Assembly: GCA_963737835.1 (NCBI GenBank)
Contig: CAVTUH010000001.1
Location: forward strand, 124,001 to 188,000
Length of the DNA stretch: 64,000 bases
Source: Palsa-1248 sp963737835
GTDB taxonomy: Bacteria; Gemmatimonadota; Gemmatimonadetes; Gemmatimonadales; Gemmatimonadaceae
Direction of reading: 5' to 3'
The notes beneath the pieces were generated by a model, which was not told the origin of the DNA, did no database searches, and saw only the letters and a program-made list of their open reading frames with translations. Position numbers and translations under genes: made by a program. Positions 44,120 to 53,235 of this stretch are shown piece by piece (within the stretch, counting starts at the first letter, position 1; every line of letters starts with the position of its first letter).

Positions 44120-45893
44120 CATCCACATGCATCACCGCCATCATCCCCGATCCCAAATGCTCCGCGATATGGCAGTGCATCATCCAGGCGCCGGGATTGG
44201 ATGCGTCGACGAGGAGATCGACGGTCGCGCCGACGGGAATGATCACCGTGTCCTTCCACACGAGGTCGTGTATTGGCACCCCGTCACGCGCAATCACGAG
44301 CATGCGTTGCCCGTGCAGGTGCATCGGGTGTTGCATGGGATGGAATGACGTATTGTCGTTGAAGATCCGCACCTTCACGACTGACCCCTGCGGCACGTGC
44401 CAGTCGATATCCATGTTTTCCTTGCCGGTGGAGTCGTCGCGGATGATCCACCGCACCTGCTTGCTCGTTGACAGCCAGTTCATGTCGGGCATGCCGTCGA
44501 TCCACTCGACCGGCGCGTAATACGCGGTATCGATATCCATGAACTGCACGGTCGCGAGCGGAAGGGCGGTCACAGCAAGCGTCAGCGTGAATCGCTTGTC
44601 GGGCGGCTTGGCGAAGTACGCGCGGTAGCGGTCAATGTCGTGCACGACTGCGTCGTTGGTGCGAAGCGTCGCGAACTGCGGCGCATAGTCCGGCGCCGCG
44701 GCCGCGGAGTCGACCAGGACTACACCCAAGGTATCGACCTCGGGTTCAAACTCTCCCTTGAAATGGTTGATCGCCTGCACCGAGTTGACCATGACATACT
44801 GGCCCGGGTGCTCGAAGCGTACTTCGGCTACATACCGCTCGGCGGGGGCGAGGACGACGCTCGGGACCCGCGCCTCATGCTCATAGCGGCTCACGTCCGA
44901 CGCCAACACCTTCATCGGCGCGCCGACGAAGGAGATGTTGAAGGTGCGCGAGCTGGCGACGTTGGTCATGTAGAACCGGACGACGTCGCCGGCGTGTGTC
45001 CGCACGGTGTCGCGCGTTTGTCCGTTCGCAAAAAGAGTGTTGCCGACGCGGCCCATCAACGCGTAGTCCGGCCCTTCCTTGCCAAACGGAATGAGTGAGT
45101 CGGCGTGTACGAGCAGGTCATCGAGGACGAGCATCTGCTCCTGATTGGCGGGCGAGTAGTAGTCCGGATCCGGCGCATCGACGAGCACGTTGCCAAAGAG
45201 CCCCATCGCCTGCTGAATGTCCTCGCGGACGTGCGGGTGGTACCAGTAGACCCCGGCATCGGGGAAATGCACCCGGTACACGAAGCTCGCTCCGGGTGCC
45301 ACTGCTTCTTGGGTCACTCCGGGCACGCCGTCGTTGGGGTTGTCGAGACGAATGCCATGCCAGTGCACGCTGCTCGGCATGTCGATCTGATTGTGGTACC
45401 GAACGACGACCGTGGCGTTCTGAGGCACGCGAATGAGCGGTCCCGGGACCTCGCCATTGAACCCGTACATCACGAACGCGTGTCCTTCGACCGTGCGGCG
45501 GACGAAGGTTGCCGTCAGATCCAACGTGTCGCCGTCTTTGAGCCGGACGACCGCCGTGGGCTTCACCGCGGCCAGCCGCATCGGATCGAGTCCCGCACCC
45601 GGCAAGAACGGCGTGACGGGCGGTGTCAGCCCCACGAGTCCGGGAATCATTGGCATCCCGGGCGGCATCGGAATCGGCATCGTCATTTCGCCGCTACCCA
45701 TCATCGGCATCGACATCGTCGCGGGTGGCCGCGCGGCATGCGTGCTCGTGTCGGCAGACTTCCCAGACATCCCCGCCATACCCGGCATCTGACTGGGGGG
45801 ACTCGACGTGGTTCCTGGGGCTTGCTGCGCGGACGCGCTGACGGCGACACCGCTTACGGCGCCCGCGAGCAGCGCCAGGCGCAGTGTTCTCAT
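44109..45893 (-). CDS. Multicopper oxidase (copy 2)
   Basis: The protein has 594 residues with a signal peptide (about 1-22, ASAQQ). A Met/Pro/Gly-rich segment follows (about 30-90, many Met and a few His), longer than in copy 1. The copper motifs are HWHGIR near 177, HPHVRE near 219, HPMQHPMHLHGQR near 523 and HCHIAEH..GM near 573. The ATG overlaps the TGA of the partner gene by one base (TGATG), so translation is coupled. It is a clear paralogue of the MCO at 156-1907 and ends in the repeat element E5. Copper oxidation or other metal oxidation in the periplasm is likely; the substrate is unknown. Confidence 0.93.
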   Translation of the reverse strand: MRTLRLALLAGAVSGVAVSASAQQAPGTTSSPPSQMPGMAGMSGKSADTSTHAARPPATMSMPMMGSGEMTMPIPMPPGMPMIPGLVGLTPPVTPFLPGAGLDPMRLAAVKPTAVVRLKDGDTLDLTATFVRRTVEGHAFVMYGFNGEVPGPLIRVPQNATVVVRYHNQIDMPSSVHWHGIRLDNPNDGVPGVTQEAVAPGASFVYRVHFPDAGVYWYHPHVREDIQQAMGLFGNVLVDAPDPDYYSPANQEQMLVLDDLLVHADSLIPFGKEGPDYALMGRVGNTLFANGQTRDTVRTHAGDVVRFYMTNVASSRTFNISFVGAPMKVLASDVSRYEHEARVPSVVLAPAERYVAEVRFEHPGQYVMVNSVQAINHFKGEFEPEVDTLGVVLVDSAAAAPDYAPQFATLRTNDAVVHDIDRYRAYFAKPPDKRFTLTLAVTALPLATVQFMDIDTAYYAPVEWIDGMPDMNWLSTSKQVRWIIRDDSTGKENMDIDWHVPQGSVVKVRIFNDNTSFHPMQHPMHLHGQRMLVIARDGVPIHDLVWKDTVIIPVGATVDLLVDASNPGAWMMHCHIAEHLGSGMMAVMHVDARR

Positions 45894-46444
45894 CAGTTGA
45901 CGCCGTGGAAGACCGGCGCCGTCATCATCTGTTGCAGCCAGCCACTCGGGGACGTCCCGTGCATCACCGTCGGGCCATCGTGCGACGTCGAGGCCGAATC
46001 GTGGGCGGCGGCGATCACGAGAATAAACTTGTTGAAGTCGACGGATCCCACGGTGGTCGTTCCGTTCGACACGGCCCCCAGACGAACCCACTGCTGCAGG
46101 TCCGGGGTCGTCGTCCACGCCACGTACGCCGTGTACGCACCCAGCGTCGACGGTGCCGGAAGCTTCGACATGGTGATCTGCACGTCATAGCGAGCATGAC
46201 CGTCCTGGGTCACGGCAATGCCGAACGGCGACTCAGCAATGACTAGTCGCGCGCGCCCTTGGGCGGACGGCGCCGAGGCGGTCGAGAAGAGCATGATGTC
46301 GTACGGGCCCAGGCGTGGCCCCGACGACACAAGGCTGCCGGCCGCGAGCACTGCGACAACGTGTGGTGCCCGCCGGATCGCGGAGGGATTGCAGCGAGAA
46401 TGCCACCCCTCCGCGAACCTGCACAGAACGCCCACAAGGGACAT
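45893..46444 (-). CDS. Exported MCO-associated partner protein (copy 2), unknown function
   Basis: The protein has 183 residues. The start at 46444 is fixed by a one-base TGATG overlap with the upstream gene, and the gene ends in a one-base overlap with the MCO. A hydrophobic segment near 27-40 may be a signal or anchor. The C-terminal domain matches copy 1: ESPFGIAVTQDGHARYDVQI, YTAYVAWTTTPDLQQWVRLG, DFNKFILVIAAAHDS, then GTSPSGWLQQ. The RskA-like beta-domain resemblance is weak. The tight coupling, kept twice beside an MCO, argues for a shared task such as copper loading or complex formation. That is inference. Confidence 0.8.
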   Translation of the reverse strand: MSLVGVLCRFAEGWHSRCNPSAIRRAPHVVAVLAAGSLVSSGPRLGPYDIMLFSTASAPSAQGRARLVIAESPFGIAVTQDGHARYDVQITMSKLPAPSTLGAYTAYVAWTTTPDLQQWVRLGAVSNGTTTVGSVDFNKFILVIAAAHDSASTSHDGPTVMHGTSPSGWLQQMMTAPVFHGVN

Positions 46445-47910
46445 CACTGCCCTGGGTTGGCTCCCGTGGTCGCCGGCGGAGGCGCACCTTCCGGGCCGTG
46501 CACGTAGTCCTGCACGCTGGAGATGTTTGGCATGCCGTACGTGTGGCCGTTCCACCCGGTGAAGCCCTTCAGGTGGAAGAGCCAGAGCCCACTGCGCATG
46601 TCCGAGATGACGATGAGGCCATCGCGGTTGCGCACATCGATGCCGAACGCGCCCTGCTCGACGCTATTGGTGGCCTGCCAACCATTCTGCGGGCCGCCAC
46701 CAAAACCATGCTGGTGGACGCAGGGCGTGACTCCCGGCATCTTCGGCGGGCCTGCGATACTCGCCACCTGCACCGTCCCGGGGGTCACGCACGTGTAGTA
46801 GTAGCCGTCGGTCTTCGGCTGCAAGGGGTTCCTGAGGTCGAAGATCTGCAGACCGTCCTCGTACGCGGAGACGAAGACGTAGGGCCAGCGGACTTCGTGG
46901 TTGTGCGAGAGATCGCGCCAGTCAGCGGTCCAACCGCTGATGGGCAAATCGATGTTGCTGATCTTGCCCTTCTGGGCCGAGTCTTGCGCAGCGCGCAGGT
47001 CCCAAATGCGCAGCGGCGTATACTGGTACTCTGTCTCGGTCACCGCGTACCTGCCATCGGGCGACGGGGTAAAGGTATGAGCGACGTCGTAGCCAAGCCC
47101 CGTGATCGTGAACATCTCCTTTGGCGTCTCGGGGTGCGAGACGTCCCACACCGAATACCCGCCCAGTCCCGCGCCGTAGAACTTGTCCTGGTGTGTGACC
47201 GGATCGTACCCGACGTAAAAGTCGTGGTAGCCGCCGCCCATGATCTGCTTGAACGGCGTCGGGTTGGGCACCTTGCCGATCAGCCATGTGCTCGAGTCGG
47301 CGCCGCTGACCACTTTGCCCAGATCGTAGATCAGGGCTTGAGGCTGCTGCGTCGTGGCAAAATAGAGCACGCGCCCGTCCGAGTGCTTGTACGCGAACGT
47401 GTTGTGGAAGCCCATCGGCGATGCAGGGTAGCGAATCCGCGCGACGACCTTGACGGTGCTCGTGTCGGGCAGCCCCGTCACGTCGAAGATGACGGCCCCG
47501 AGGTCAGCGTCCGGGCTGCCTTGGAAAAACTGATATGACTGCGCGTAGTAGTAGCGATTTCCAATCCTGAAGTACTTGCCATCCATGGCCCCGATGCCGT
47601 TGTGCAGCTCGGGATGTTCGATCGTCCAGTCGTAGATCTTCTTGGGATGTCGCTCATCGCGCACGTCCCAGATCTGCATGTCGGAGTTCACGAAGCCGGA
47701 CACGTAGACGTACGGCCGACCGGCATCCTGCTCCATCTCGACGTCGGCCGCCTTCCACGTCCCCGGATGTGTGACGACGTGCGCCAGCAGCTCCACGCTG
47801 GGACTACCGCCCACTTTCTTGTCGGCCGGCTTCACCGCCGAGCCGGGATCCTGCGCTCCCAGCGTGCTCGCAAGACCAACGATAGCCAGACCGGCCAGAA
47901 CTCCGCGCAT
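46444..47910 (-). CDS. LVIVD-type beta-propeller secreted protein, MCO operon
   Basis: The protein has 488 residues. GAGGAGG precedes the ATG at 47910; a longer in-frame ORF is rejected. It has a signal peptide (1-19, ending LGAQ) without lipobox. Propeller blades include NSDMQIWDVRDERHPKKIYDW, GGYSVWDVSHPETPKEMFTI and DGLQIFDLRNPLQPKTDGYY. His-containing motifs such as GFHNTFAYKH, GGGYHDFY, DVAHTFTPS, DLSHNHEVRW and CVHQHGFGGG are spread over the blades. It is related in plan to, but clearly different from, the lipoproteins A-E. It is the first gene of the three-gene operon with the partner and MCO copy 2, joined by TGATG. Confidence 0.85.
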   Translation of the reverse strand: MRGVLAGLAIVGLASTLGAQDPGSAVKPADKKVGGSPSVELLAHVVTHPGTWKAADVEMEQDAGRPYVYVSGFVNSDMQIWDVRDERHPKKIYDWTIEHPELHNGIGAMDGKYFRIGNRYYYAQSYQFFQGSPDADLGAVIFDVTGLPDTSTVKVVARIRYPASPMGFHNTFAYKHSDGRVLYFATTQQPQALIYDLGKVVSGADSSTWLIGKVPNPTPFKQIMGGGYHDFYVGYDPVTHQDKFYGAGLGGYSVWDVSHPETPKEMFTITGLGYDVAHTFTPSPDGRYAVTETEYQYTPLRIWDLRAAQDSAQKGKISNIDLPISGWTADWRDLSHNHEVRWPYVFVSAYEDGLQIFDLRNPLQPKTDGYYYTCVTPGTVQVASIAGPPKMPGVTPCVHQHGFGGGPQNGWQATNSVEQGAFGIDVRNRDGLIVISDMRSGLWLFHLKGFTGWNGHTYGMPNISSVQDYVHGPEGAPPPATTGANPGQ

Positions 47911-48217
47911 CGAACCTCCTCGGATGGATGGCACAGCGGGTCGTACCCTGCCGCACCGAAAAGTCGAACCAATGGGAGCCGCGTCGCGGTGCCCGCCACC
48001 GGTCTCGACACGCGGCACCCCATCAGGCTGAGCGGCCGCGCCAGTAATGGTTCCAATTTATCCTGGTACTGACCCCAATCTACAGGTGATGAACGATCGT
48101 TTCGGGGAGGGCGGCCGGCCGGTCCGGCTTCCGCGACGCGCTCGAGGCCGGACTCGGGGCCACCCCTTCCCCCTCATGTAGACATCCAAGCCCTGTCCCA
48201 CGAGTCCTGATCTCCGA
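47911..48217. other. Intergenic region upstream of the propeller-partner-MCO operon
   Basis: About 300 bp between the crcB stop and the propeller gene start. Apart from the strong ribosome site at its right-to-left end nothing firm was found: no good -35/-10 pair and no hairpin with a T-run. Confidence 0.3.
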
Positions 48218-48613
48218 TTAGACGCGCTCCTGAAACCCGAGCAGCACATGCGCTGCCGCGAAGCCGAGGAAGGTCGCCAGGAGACCGACGACCACACTCG
48301 AGACGACGTACAGCGCGGCTCGAAGGTGATCACCGTCCTCGACGAGGGCAGCGGTCTCGTAGCTGAACGTCGAGAAAGTGGTGTAGCCGCCACAAAAGCC
48401 CGTCGTCAACAGGGCCCGGAGCTCGGCACTGATCGCAGGAGTTCCCAGCGCGTAGCGCAACAGGAATCCGACCAGCAAGCTGCCGGTCACGTTGATGATG
48501 AACGTGCCGAGTGGGAAGTCCGCGCCTGCCCGGTGCTGTATGGCGCTTCCAAGCAAGAACCGCGCGATACCGCCGATCGCACTGCCAAAACCGATCGCTG
48601 CCACAAGCCGCAC
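48218..48613 (-). CDS. crcB: Fluoride exporter CrcB/Fluc
   Basis: The protein has 131 residues from a GTG start with GGAGGA seven bases upstream. Four membrane helices carry the Fluc marks: GGIARFLLG, FPLGTFIINVTGSLLVGFLL (the conserved Asn), and GFCGGYTTFSTFSYE (the Thr/Phe track of the fluoride path). It forms a dual-topology dimer channel that lets fluoride leave the cell. Only one gene copy is present, as expected for a homodimer. It lies 32 bp after the aldo/keto reductase gene, so there is no room for a fluoride riboswitch directly in front of it. Confidence 0.93.
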   Translation of the reverse strand: MRLVAAIGFGSAIGGIARFLLGSAIQHRAGADFPLGTFIINVTGSLLVGFLLRYALGTPAISAELRALLTTGFCGGYTTFSTFSYETAALVEDGDHLRAALYVVSSVVVGLLATFLGFAAAHVLLGFQERV

Positions 48614-48645
48614 GAGTCAATCCTCCGAGAAAAGTTCGCTACTCC

Positions 48646-49638
48646 TCAGCGATCAATGGCCTGCATGGCGGGCGCCGGGTAACGCTGTCCCACGACCTCC
48701 TTCTCCGGAACGGCCGCTTCGAGCTCTGCGATCTGAGCAGGCGTCAATTGCATGTCGGCGGCGACAGCATTTTCCTCGAGGTATGCGCGGCGCTTGGTAC
48801 CGGGGATGGGAACAATGTCGCGCCCCTGAGCAACCAGCCACGCCAATGCCAGCTGGCCGGCCGTCACGCCCCGGCGAGTCGCAATGGCCTGCAGTCGGTC
48901 CACGAGCGCACGATTCTTGTCGAACGCCCCTTCCGCAAATCGCGGGAAGCGCTGCGGTCGTGTGTCGCTGTCCGCGAGGTCGCTCGGCTTCGTGATCCGG
49001 CCCGCGAGAAAACCGCGCCCGAGCGGGCTATACGCGACGAACCCGATGCCCAAATCGCGCACCGTCGGCAAAATGTCCGCTTCGACGTGCCGTTCCCAGA
49101 GGGAGTACTCGGTTTGCAGCGCGGTGATGGGGTGCACGGCATGCGCACGCCGGATCGTCGCAGCCGACGCTTCCGAGAGGCCCAGATACTTCACTTTGCC
49201 GGCCGCTACCAGCTCCGCCATCGCACCGACCGTCTCCTCGATCGGCGTGGCCGGATCGACGCGGTGCTGGTAGTAGAGGTCGATATAATCGACCCCCAAT
49301 CGCTTGAGTGAGGCGTCGCACGCCGCGCGGACGTATTCCGGCTTGCCGCTGATCCCCCAGCGAGTGGGATCGGCCTTCGCGCGGATATTCGCAAACTTCG
49401 TCGCGAGAAAGACCTCATCTCGCCGATCGCGAATCGCTTTCCCGACGAGCTCCTCATTGTCGCCGATACCGTAGACGTCGGCCGTATCGAGGAAGGTGAT
49501 GCCCAGATCGAGCCCGCGCAGGATGGTCGCGGCGGACTCGCGGTCGTCGCGTGGGCCGTAGAACTCGCTCATTCCCATGCAGCCGAGTCCCAATCGTGAC
49601 ACGACCGCACCCTGTGACCCGAGTTTGACGCGTTCCAT
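48646..49638 (-). CDS. Aldo/keto reductase
   Basis: The protein has 330 residues of the NADPH-dependent TIM-barrel family. The catalytic tetrad is visible: Asp51 and Tyr56 (FLDTADVYG), Lys81 (FLATKF) and His125 (LYYQHRVD). The sequence GCMGMSEFYGPRDD and the C-terminal IPGTKRRAYLEENAVAADMQLT match the YakC/AKR13-like general stress reductases acting on aldehydes and ketones. It is followed at 32 bp by crcB, probably in one transcript. No pathway context is evident. Confidence 0.93.
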   Translation of the reverse strand: MERVKLGSQGAVVSRLGLGCMGMSEFYGPRDDRESAATILRGLDLGITFLDTADVYGIGDNEELVGKAIRDRRDEVFLATKFANIRAKADPTRWGISGKPEYVRAACDASLKRLGVDYIDLYYQHRVDPATPIEETVGAMAELVAAGKVKYLGLSEASAATIRRAHAVHPITALQTEYSLWERHVEADILPTVRDLGIGFVAYSPLGRGFLAGRITKPSDLADSDTRPQRFPRFAEGAFDKNRALVDRLQAIATRRGVTAGQLALAWLVAQGRDIVPIPGTKRRAYLEENAVAADMQLTPAQIAELEAAVPEKEVVGQRYPAPAMQAIDR

Positions 49639-49742
49639 GTGTGCACGCTCGACTCACCTGCTGACGTCAAGAGCCGAAGCGCCTCGATGAAGGAGTGAAT
49701 GTGAGGGGGTCTGCTGCGAGATGATACGATCGGCCACCTGAC

Positions 49743-50565
49743 TCAGGCGGTCCGATCACGGGTGAGAAGCTGCCACTTGGTGCGGGTGTAGGCGATCCGG
49801 AATCCGTGCCGCTCCGCGGTCCGCTGGCTCGCGCTGCCGGGTTCCGCACAGATCATAGCGAGGTCACAGCCCTCCTGCACCGCCAGCTCCATGCGGGCGT
49901 GGAGCAAAGCCCGCTGCGCGCCATGGCGACGCATCTCCGGGACAGTCGATGCGCCGCCAAACAGAGCGACTCCGCCATGGCATCTGCAGGATGGCTGTCG
50001 CCACGGGCGTGCCATCCAGCTCGGCCACCAGTGCCATCGATCCCTCGCTCAGGGCGGCGACCTGCCCCATGCCGAGCAAGAAGTCATGCAGGCTCGGATG
50101 CTCGGACCAGCCGCGCGCAGACAGATGGGACCAGAGCGCTGCTTCGCTGACCGCAACGACGCGCGTGCGAAACGCAGAGACGTCAGCGGGTCCGTCGGGC
50201 GGGGACAGCGGTTGGTACATCACGCTCGTGACCTCGATTGGCCGATAGCCCCGGTCGCAGAGGCGACCTGCGAGCTGTACGCCTGCGAGCGGGCTGACTT
50301 CGTGACAGACCGGCGCCCCCAAATCCTGGAAGAACGATTCGAGACGCCGAAGGTCGTCGTCGGTCGGATCCGCCTCGAGCCCAAGGCCGAACGTCTGTGT
50401 GATCGGCGAGCTCGGGCCGTCAAACATTGCCTTCGCGCCTGCGACCTCGATCCACTGGGCACCGCTATCAGGGGAGAGCCGCCTGCGCGCGTCGACAAAG
50501 CTGGCACCGCCATCGGCTTCAGCCTGTTCCAAGCGGCGAGCGAGATCACGATCACTGAACTCCAT
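49743..50565 (-). CDS. GNAT-family N-acetyltransferase, apparent frameshift
   Basis: From the ATG at 50565 the frame runs through a two-lobed GNAT (GASFVDARRRLSPDSGAQWIEVAGAKAMF, then ALVAELDGTPVATAILQM) and then breaks. Removing one base of the doublet at 49979/49980 restores QM-HGGVALFGGAST and the acetyl-CoA motif (VPEMRRHGAQRALLHARMELAVQEGCDLAMI) up to a stop at 49743, for 273 residues; the span minus one is divisible by three. As read, the acetyl-CoA pyrophosphate loop is separated from the rest, so the product would be inactive. The substrate is not predictable. Confidence 0.8.
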
Positions 50566-50790
50566 ATCGACCAATTCTATTCACGCGGAGTACCCCGTGC
50601 AGTCCACGTCTCGGCCGAGGCATTCACCATCACCGCCCGCGTCGCGACCGCGCGAACGACACGAGCCTGCGCTCGTCACGGGTTCCACCCTCGGCCGTCC
50701 TTCACTTGTGGTATCTCCTCTCTCCTTTCTCCTCACGCCACTCTCGGGCGCTTCAGCGCCCGCGGGGGTGAGGGGTCAGGAAATGACACG

Positions 50791-51939
50791 ATGAGCCAGT
50801 ACAGCGTTCGAAGCAGTGGGAGATGCCGCCGGACCGCCGTGATGGTGGCACTCGCTGTTTGCGGCTGCGGGGATCCCACGGCACCCGCATATCGAATCGT
50901 GGCCTCCGGCTACCTCGAGCGCGGGGCAACGCTGTCGCTCGCCCTGCTTCAGGGTGGCACGCCGGTACCGATAGGCAATGTGGCCTGGACGGGGAGCCCA
51001 GCATCGGCGGTCGTCATCCTTTCCGGGGGTGTCGCTCAACTGACGGACACGGGCGCGGTCACGATTACGGCGCGTTTTCGCTCGAACACGACCGCCCTGC
51101 CCCTCCGTGTTGCGATGCCGCCAACAATTGTTTTCGACCTGCAAGACTCTGGCGGCATAGGGAACCGTGACGTGTACCGGGAGACGCTGGATGGACGAGA
51201 TCTCACCCGGCTCACCTCAGGGACCGCGGACAACGAGCAGCCCACCTCGAGTCCGACGCAGGTGATCTTCACCAGCTATCGCGATGGCTACGCGGCGTTG
51301 TACGCCGTCCCCGTAACCGGCGGCACCGAGACGCGTGTCACTGCCGCGCCGGCGCCCGCGGCGCAGGCCGCCCTGTCGCGAGACGGGACGAAGCTGGCTT
51401 TCATCTCTCCCTCCGGCGGGACCGATCATCTCTGGACGTCGGCGGCAGATGGCACGGGCGCCGCTGTCGTCCTCGGGAGCTCGGCCTTCCAGGGCGCACT
51501 GCAGAGCAACCCCACGTGGTCTCCGGCCGGCGACACGCTCGCTGTGATGAGCACCGAGTTCAACAACCCCGCTCTGGTCCGCATTACGCTCGGTGCGACT
51601 CAGGAAGTGGCGCTCACGACCGGCACGACCACCGATCTCAGTCCGGCGTGGAGCCCCGACGGACAGACCATCGCGTTCGCATCGACGCGTAATGGCACGC
51701 TCGGTATTTTCGTGCTATCGGTCGCGACTGACGCCGTCGCACCCGTCACGACGACAGCCAGCCCCGCGGGAGAGCCGGCCTGGCTGAGCGATGGGCGCAT
51801 GGTCTTCGTCTACGAGTCGGGAACGTCGACCCAAATGCAATGGATCGACCCCGCCCACCCAGACACGAGCCACGTGATCGCGACGCCGTCTGGTGGCAAC
51901 CCGCACCACCCCTCGGAGCTTCGCCTGCCGACGTCTTGA
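50791..51939 (+). CDS. TolB/WD40-like beta-propeller lipoprotein
   Basis: The protein has 382 residues. The start at 50791 opens a signal peptide with lipobox AVCGC; the open frame continues far upstream (to 49891) but that part is antisense to the GNAT gene. An Ig-like N-terminal domain (about 28-115, GYLERGATLSLALLQGG) is followed by PD40-type propeller repeats (NEQPTSSPTQVIFTSYRDG, AALSRDGTKLAFISP, NPTWSPAGDTLAVMS, SPAWSPDGQTIAFAS, EPAWLSDGRMVFVY). TolB-like propellers bind proteins in the periplasm. It is not next to tol-pal genes, so it is not TolB itself. Confidence 0.85.
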   Translation: MSQYSVRSSGRCRRTAVMVALAVCGCGDPTAPAYRIVASGYLERGATLSLALLQGGTPVPIGNVAWTGSPASAVVILSGGVAQLTDTGAVTITARFRSNTTALPLRVAMPPTIVFDLQDSGGIGNRDVYRETLDGRDLTRLTSGTADNEQPTSSPTQVIFTSYRDGYAALYAVPVTGGTETRVTAAPAPAAQAALSRDGTKLAFISPSGGTDHLWTSAADGTGAAVVLGSSAFQGALQSNPTWSPAGDTLAVMSTEFNNPALVRITLGATQEVALTTGTTTDLSPAWSPDGQTIAFASTRNGTLGIFVLSVATDAVAPVTTTASPAGEPAWLSDGRMVFVYESGTSTQMQWIDPAHPDTSHVIATPSGGNPHHPSELRLPTS

Positions 51940-52051
51940 GCCGGAGCTCGTGGGTCCGTGAGAGCTGGAAGGGATCAATTGGCGCGATGGCCATCCACTG
52001 CCGATCATTGATGCGATATTGGAGCATCACCTCTCTCTCGGAGACCGCACC

Positions 52052-53164
52052 GTGCACACGCGCAGGGAGTTCGTGGTCCGTGCCCCCCTTGGTGTTCTTG
52101 GCGTAGTCGCCGCCTGCCGAGGTGCGGAGCAAAGCGACGGAAGTCTCATGGCCGACGCCACGCCCACCACCTCGACCGCCGCTGGTACCGTTGCGACGCC
52201 CGAGAACGGATCTGTGCTCCGTTGGACGCCGAAGCACGAGGAGCTGGTCTTTACTTTTGGGGGCGCCAAGCCCGCGCAGCACATCCAGCCCGGCACGCGG
52301 ATCATCACATGGACCGAGGACTGCTTCTATGGCTTGGTCAAGACACCGGCGGATCTTCCGTCGAAGGTGATGCCACCCGGCCACGACAACCCGCAGACGG
52401 GGCCATTCTTTGTCGAAGGCGCACAACCGGGCGACAGCCTTGCCATTCATTTCGTCAAGTTGGAGCCGGCTCGCACCTGGGCCGTGTCATCATTTTCGCC
52501 AGGCTTCGGCGCGCTGGTCGGCACCGACAAGACGGCGATGCTCGGGCCAAGCTTTCCCGAGGCGACGTGGCGGTACGAGGTCGACGCCCAGCGAGGCGTC
52601 GCTCGCTCAACCTCTCAGAATGGGAAATTCGCGTGGGAGGTGCCGCTCGCGCCGTTCCTCGGCTGTCTGGGCGTGGCGCCCGCCGCAGGTGAAGTACGGA
52701 CGACGCTCTGGCCCGGCACCTTCGGCGGCAACATGGACTGCCCGGAAGTGCGTGCGGGCAACACCGTGTACCTCGGTGTCAACGCGCCCGGCGGCCTCGT
52801 GTCGTTCGGTGACGGCCATTACGCCATGGGTGACGGAGAGATCATGGGCGCAGCGATCGAGGGCGCCATGAACGTCGAGGTGGTCGTGGACGTCGTGAAG
52901 GGCAAGTACGCAGCGATTCCGCGCATCGAGAACGCGGACGAAGTGATGTTCGTGGGCACGGGCCGCCCGCTCGAAGATGCCGCACGGATTGCGTTCAAGG
53001 CGATGGTCGAATGGGTGCGTGACACGACTGGCCTCTCCAATGTCGACGCGTATCAGTTCGTGTCCCAGAACGCGAAGGCGCCGATCATTCAGATCGTCGA
53101 CCCGGACTACACCGTGCTGGTCAAGGTTCAGAAGAAGCGGCTGCCGACGCGGGCGCACGCATGA
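52052..53164 (+). CDS. Acetamidase/formamidase family protein, exported
   Basis: The protein has 370 residues from the GTG at 52052, which has CGGAGA eight bases upstream and opens a signal with twin Arg (HTRREFV) and a lipobox-like VVAAC; a TTG at 52019 is less likely. The mature part matches the FmdA/AmdA fold: HNPQTGPFFVEGAQPGDSLAIHF in form, FGGNMDCPEVRAGNTVYLGVNAPGGLVSFGDGHYAMGDGEIMGAAIEG, and a C-terminal DAYQFVSQNAKAPIIQIVDPDY. Family members hydrolyse short-chain amides to ammonium and acid. The export signal is unusual for this mostly cytoplasmic family but is seen in related secreted forms. A REP-like palindrome lies after it. Confidence 0.9.
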   Translation: MHTRREFVVRAPLGVLGVVAACRGAEQSDGSLMADATPTTSTAAGTVATPENGSVLRWTPKHEELVFTFGGAKPAQHIQPGTRIITWTEDCFYGLVKTPADLPSKVMPPGHDNPQTGPFFVEGAQPGDSLAIHFVKLEPARTWAVSSFSPGFGALVGTDKTAMLGPSFPEATWRYEVDAQRGVARSTSQNGKFAWEVPLAPFLGCLGVAPAAGEVRTTLWPGTFGGNMDCPEVRAGNTVYLGVNAPGGLVSFGDGHYAMGDGEIMGAAIEGAMNVEVVVDVVKGKYAAIPRIENADEVMFVGTGRPLEDAARIAFKAMVEWVRDTTGLSNVDAYQFVSQNAKAPIIQIVDPDYTVLVKVQKKRLPTRAHA

Positions 53165-53192
53165 GTCCGCGCTCTGGGCCTGAAGGCCGCGC

Positions 53193-53216
53193 GGGGCGGC
53201 ATAATGCCGCCCCTAC
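53193..53216. repeat. REP-like palindrome
   Basis: GGGGCGGCAT and ATGCCGCCCCTA, a GC-variant of the palindrome family. It lies in the 70-bp gap between the convergent acetamidase and the small lipoprotein gene, where it may serve as a bidirectional terminator. Confidence 0.7.
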
Positions 53217-53235
53217 AGGTGCATCGTAGCCCTAC

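Noticed and set aside
48614..48645. Fluoride riboswitch before crcB
   Set aside because: Only 32 bases separate crcB from the upstream gene, too short for the fluoride aptamer.
49891..50790. 300-residue upstream extension of the TolB-like gene
   Set aside because: It is antisense to the GNAT gene and precedes a proper lipoprotein signal that begins at 50791.
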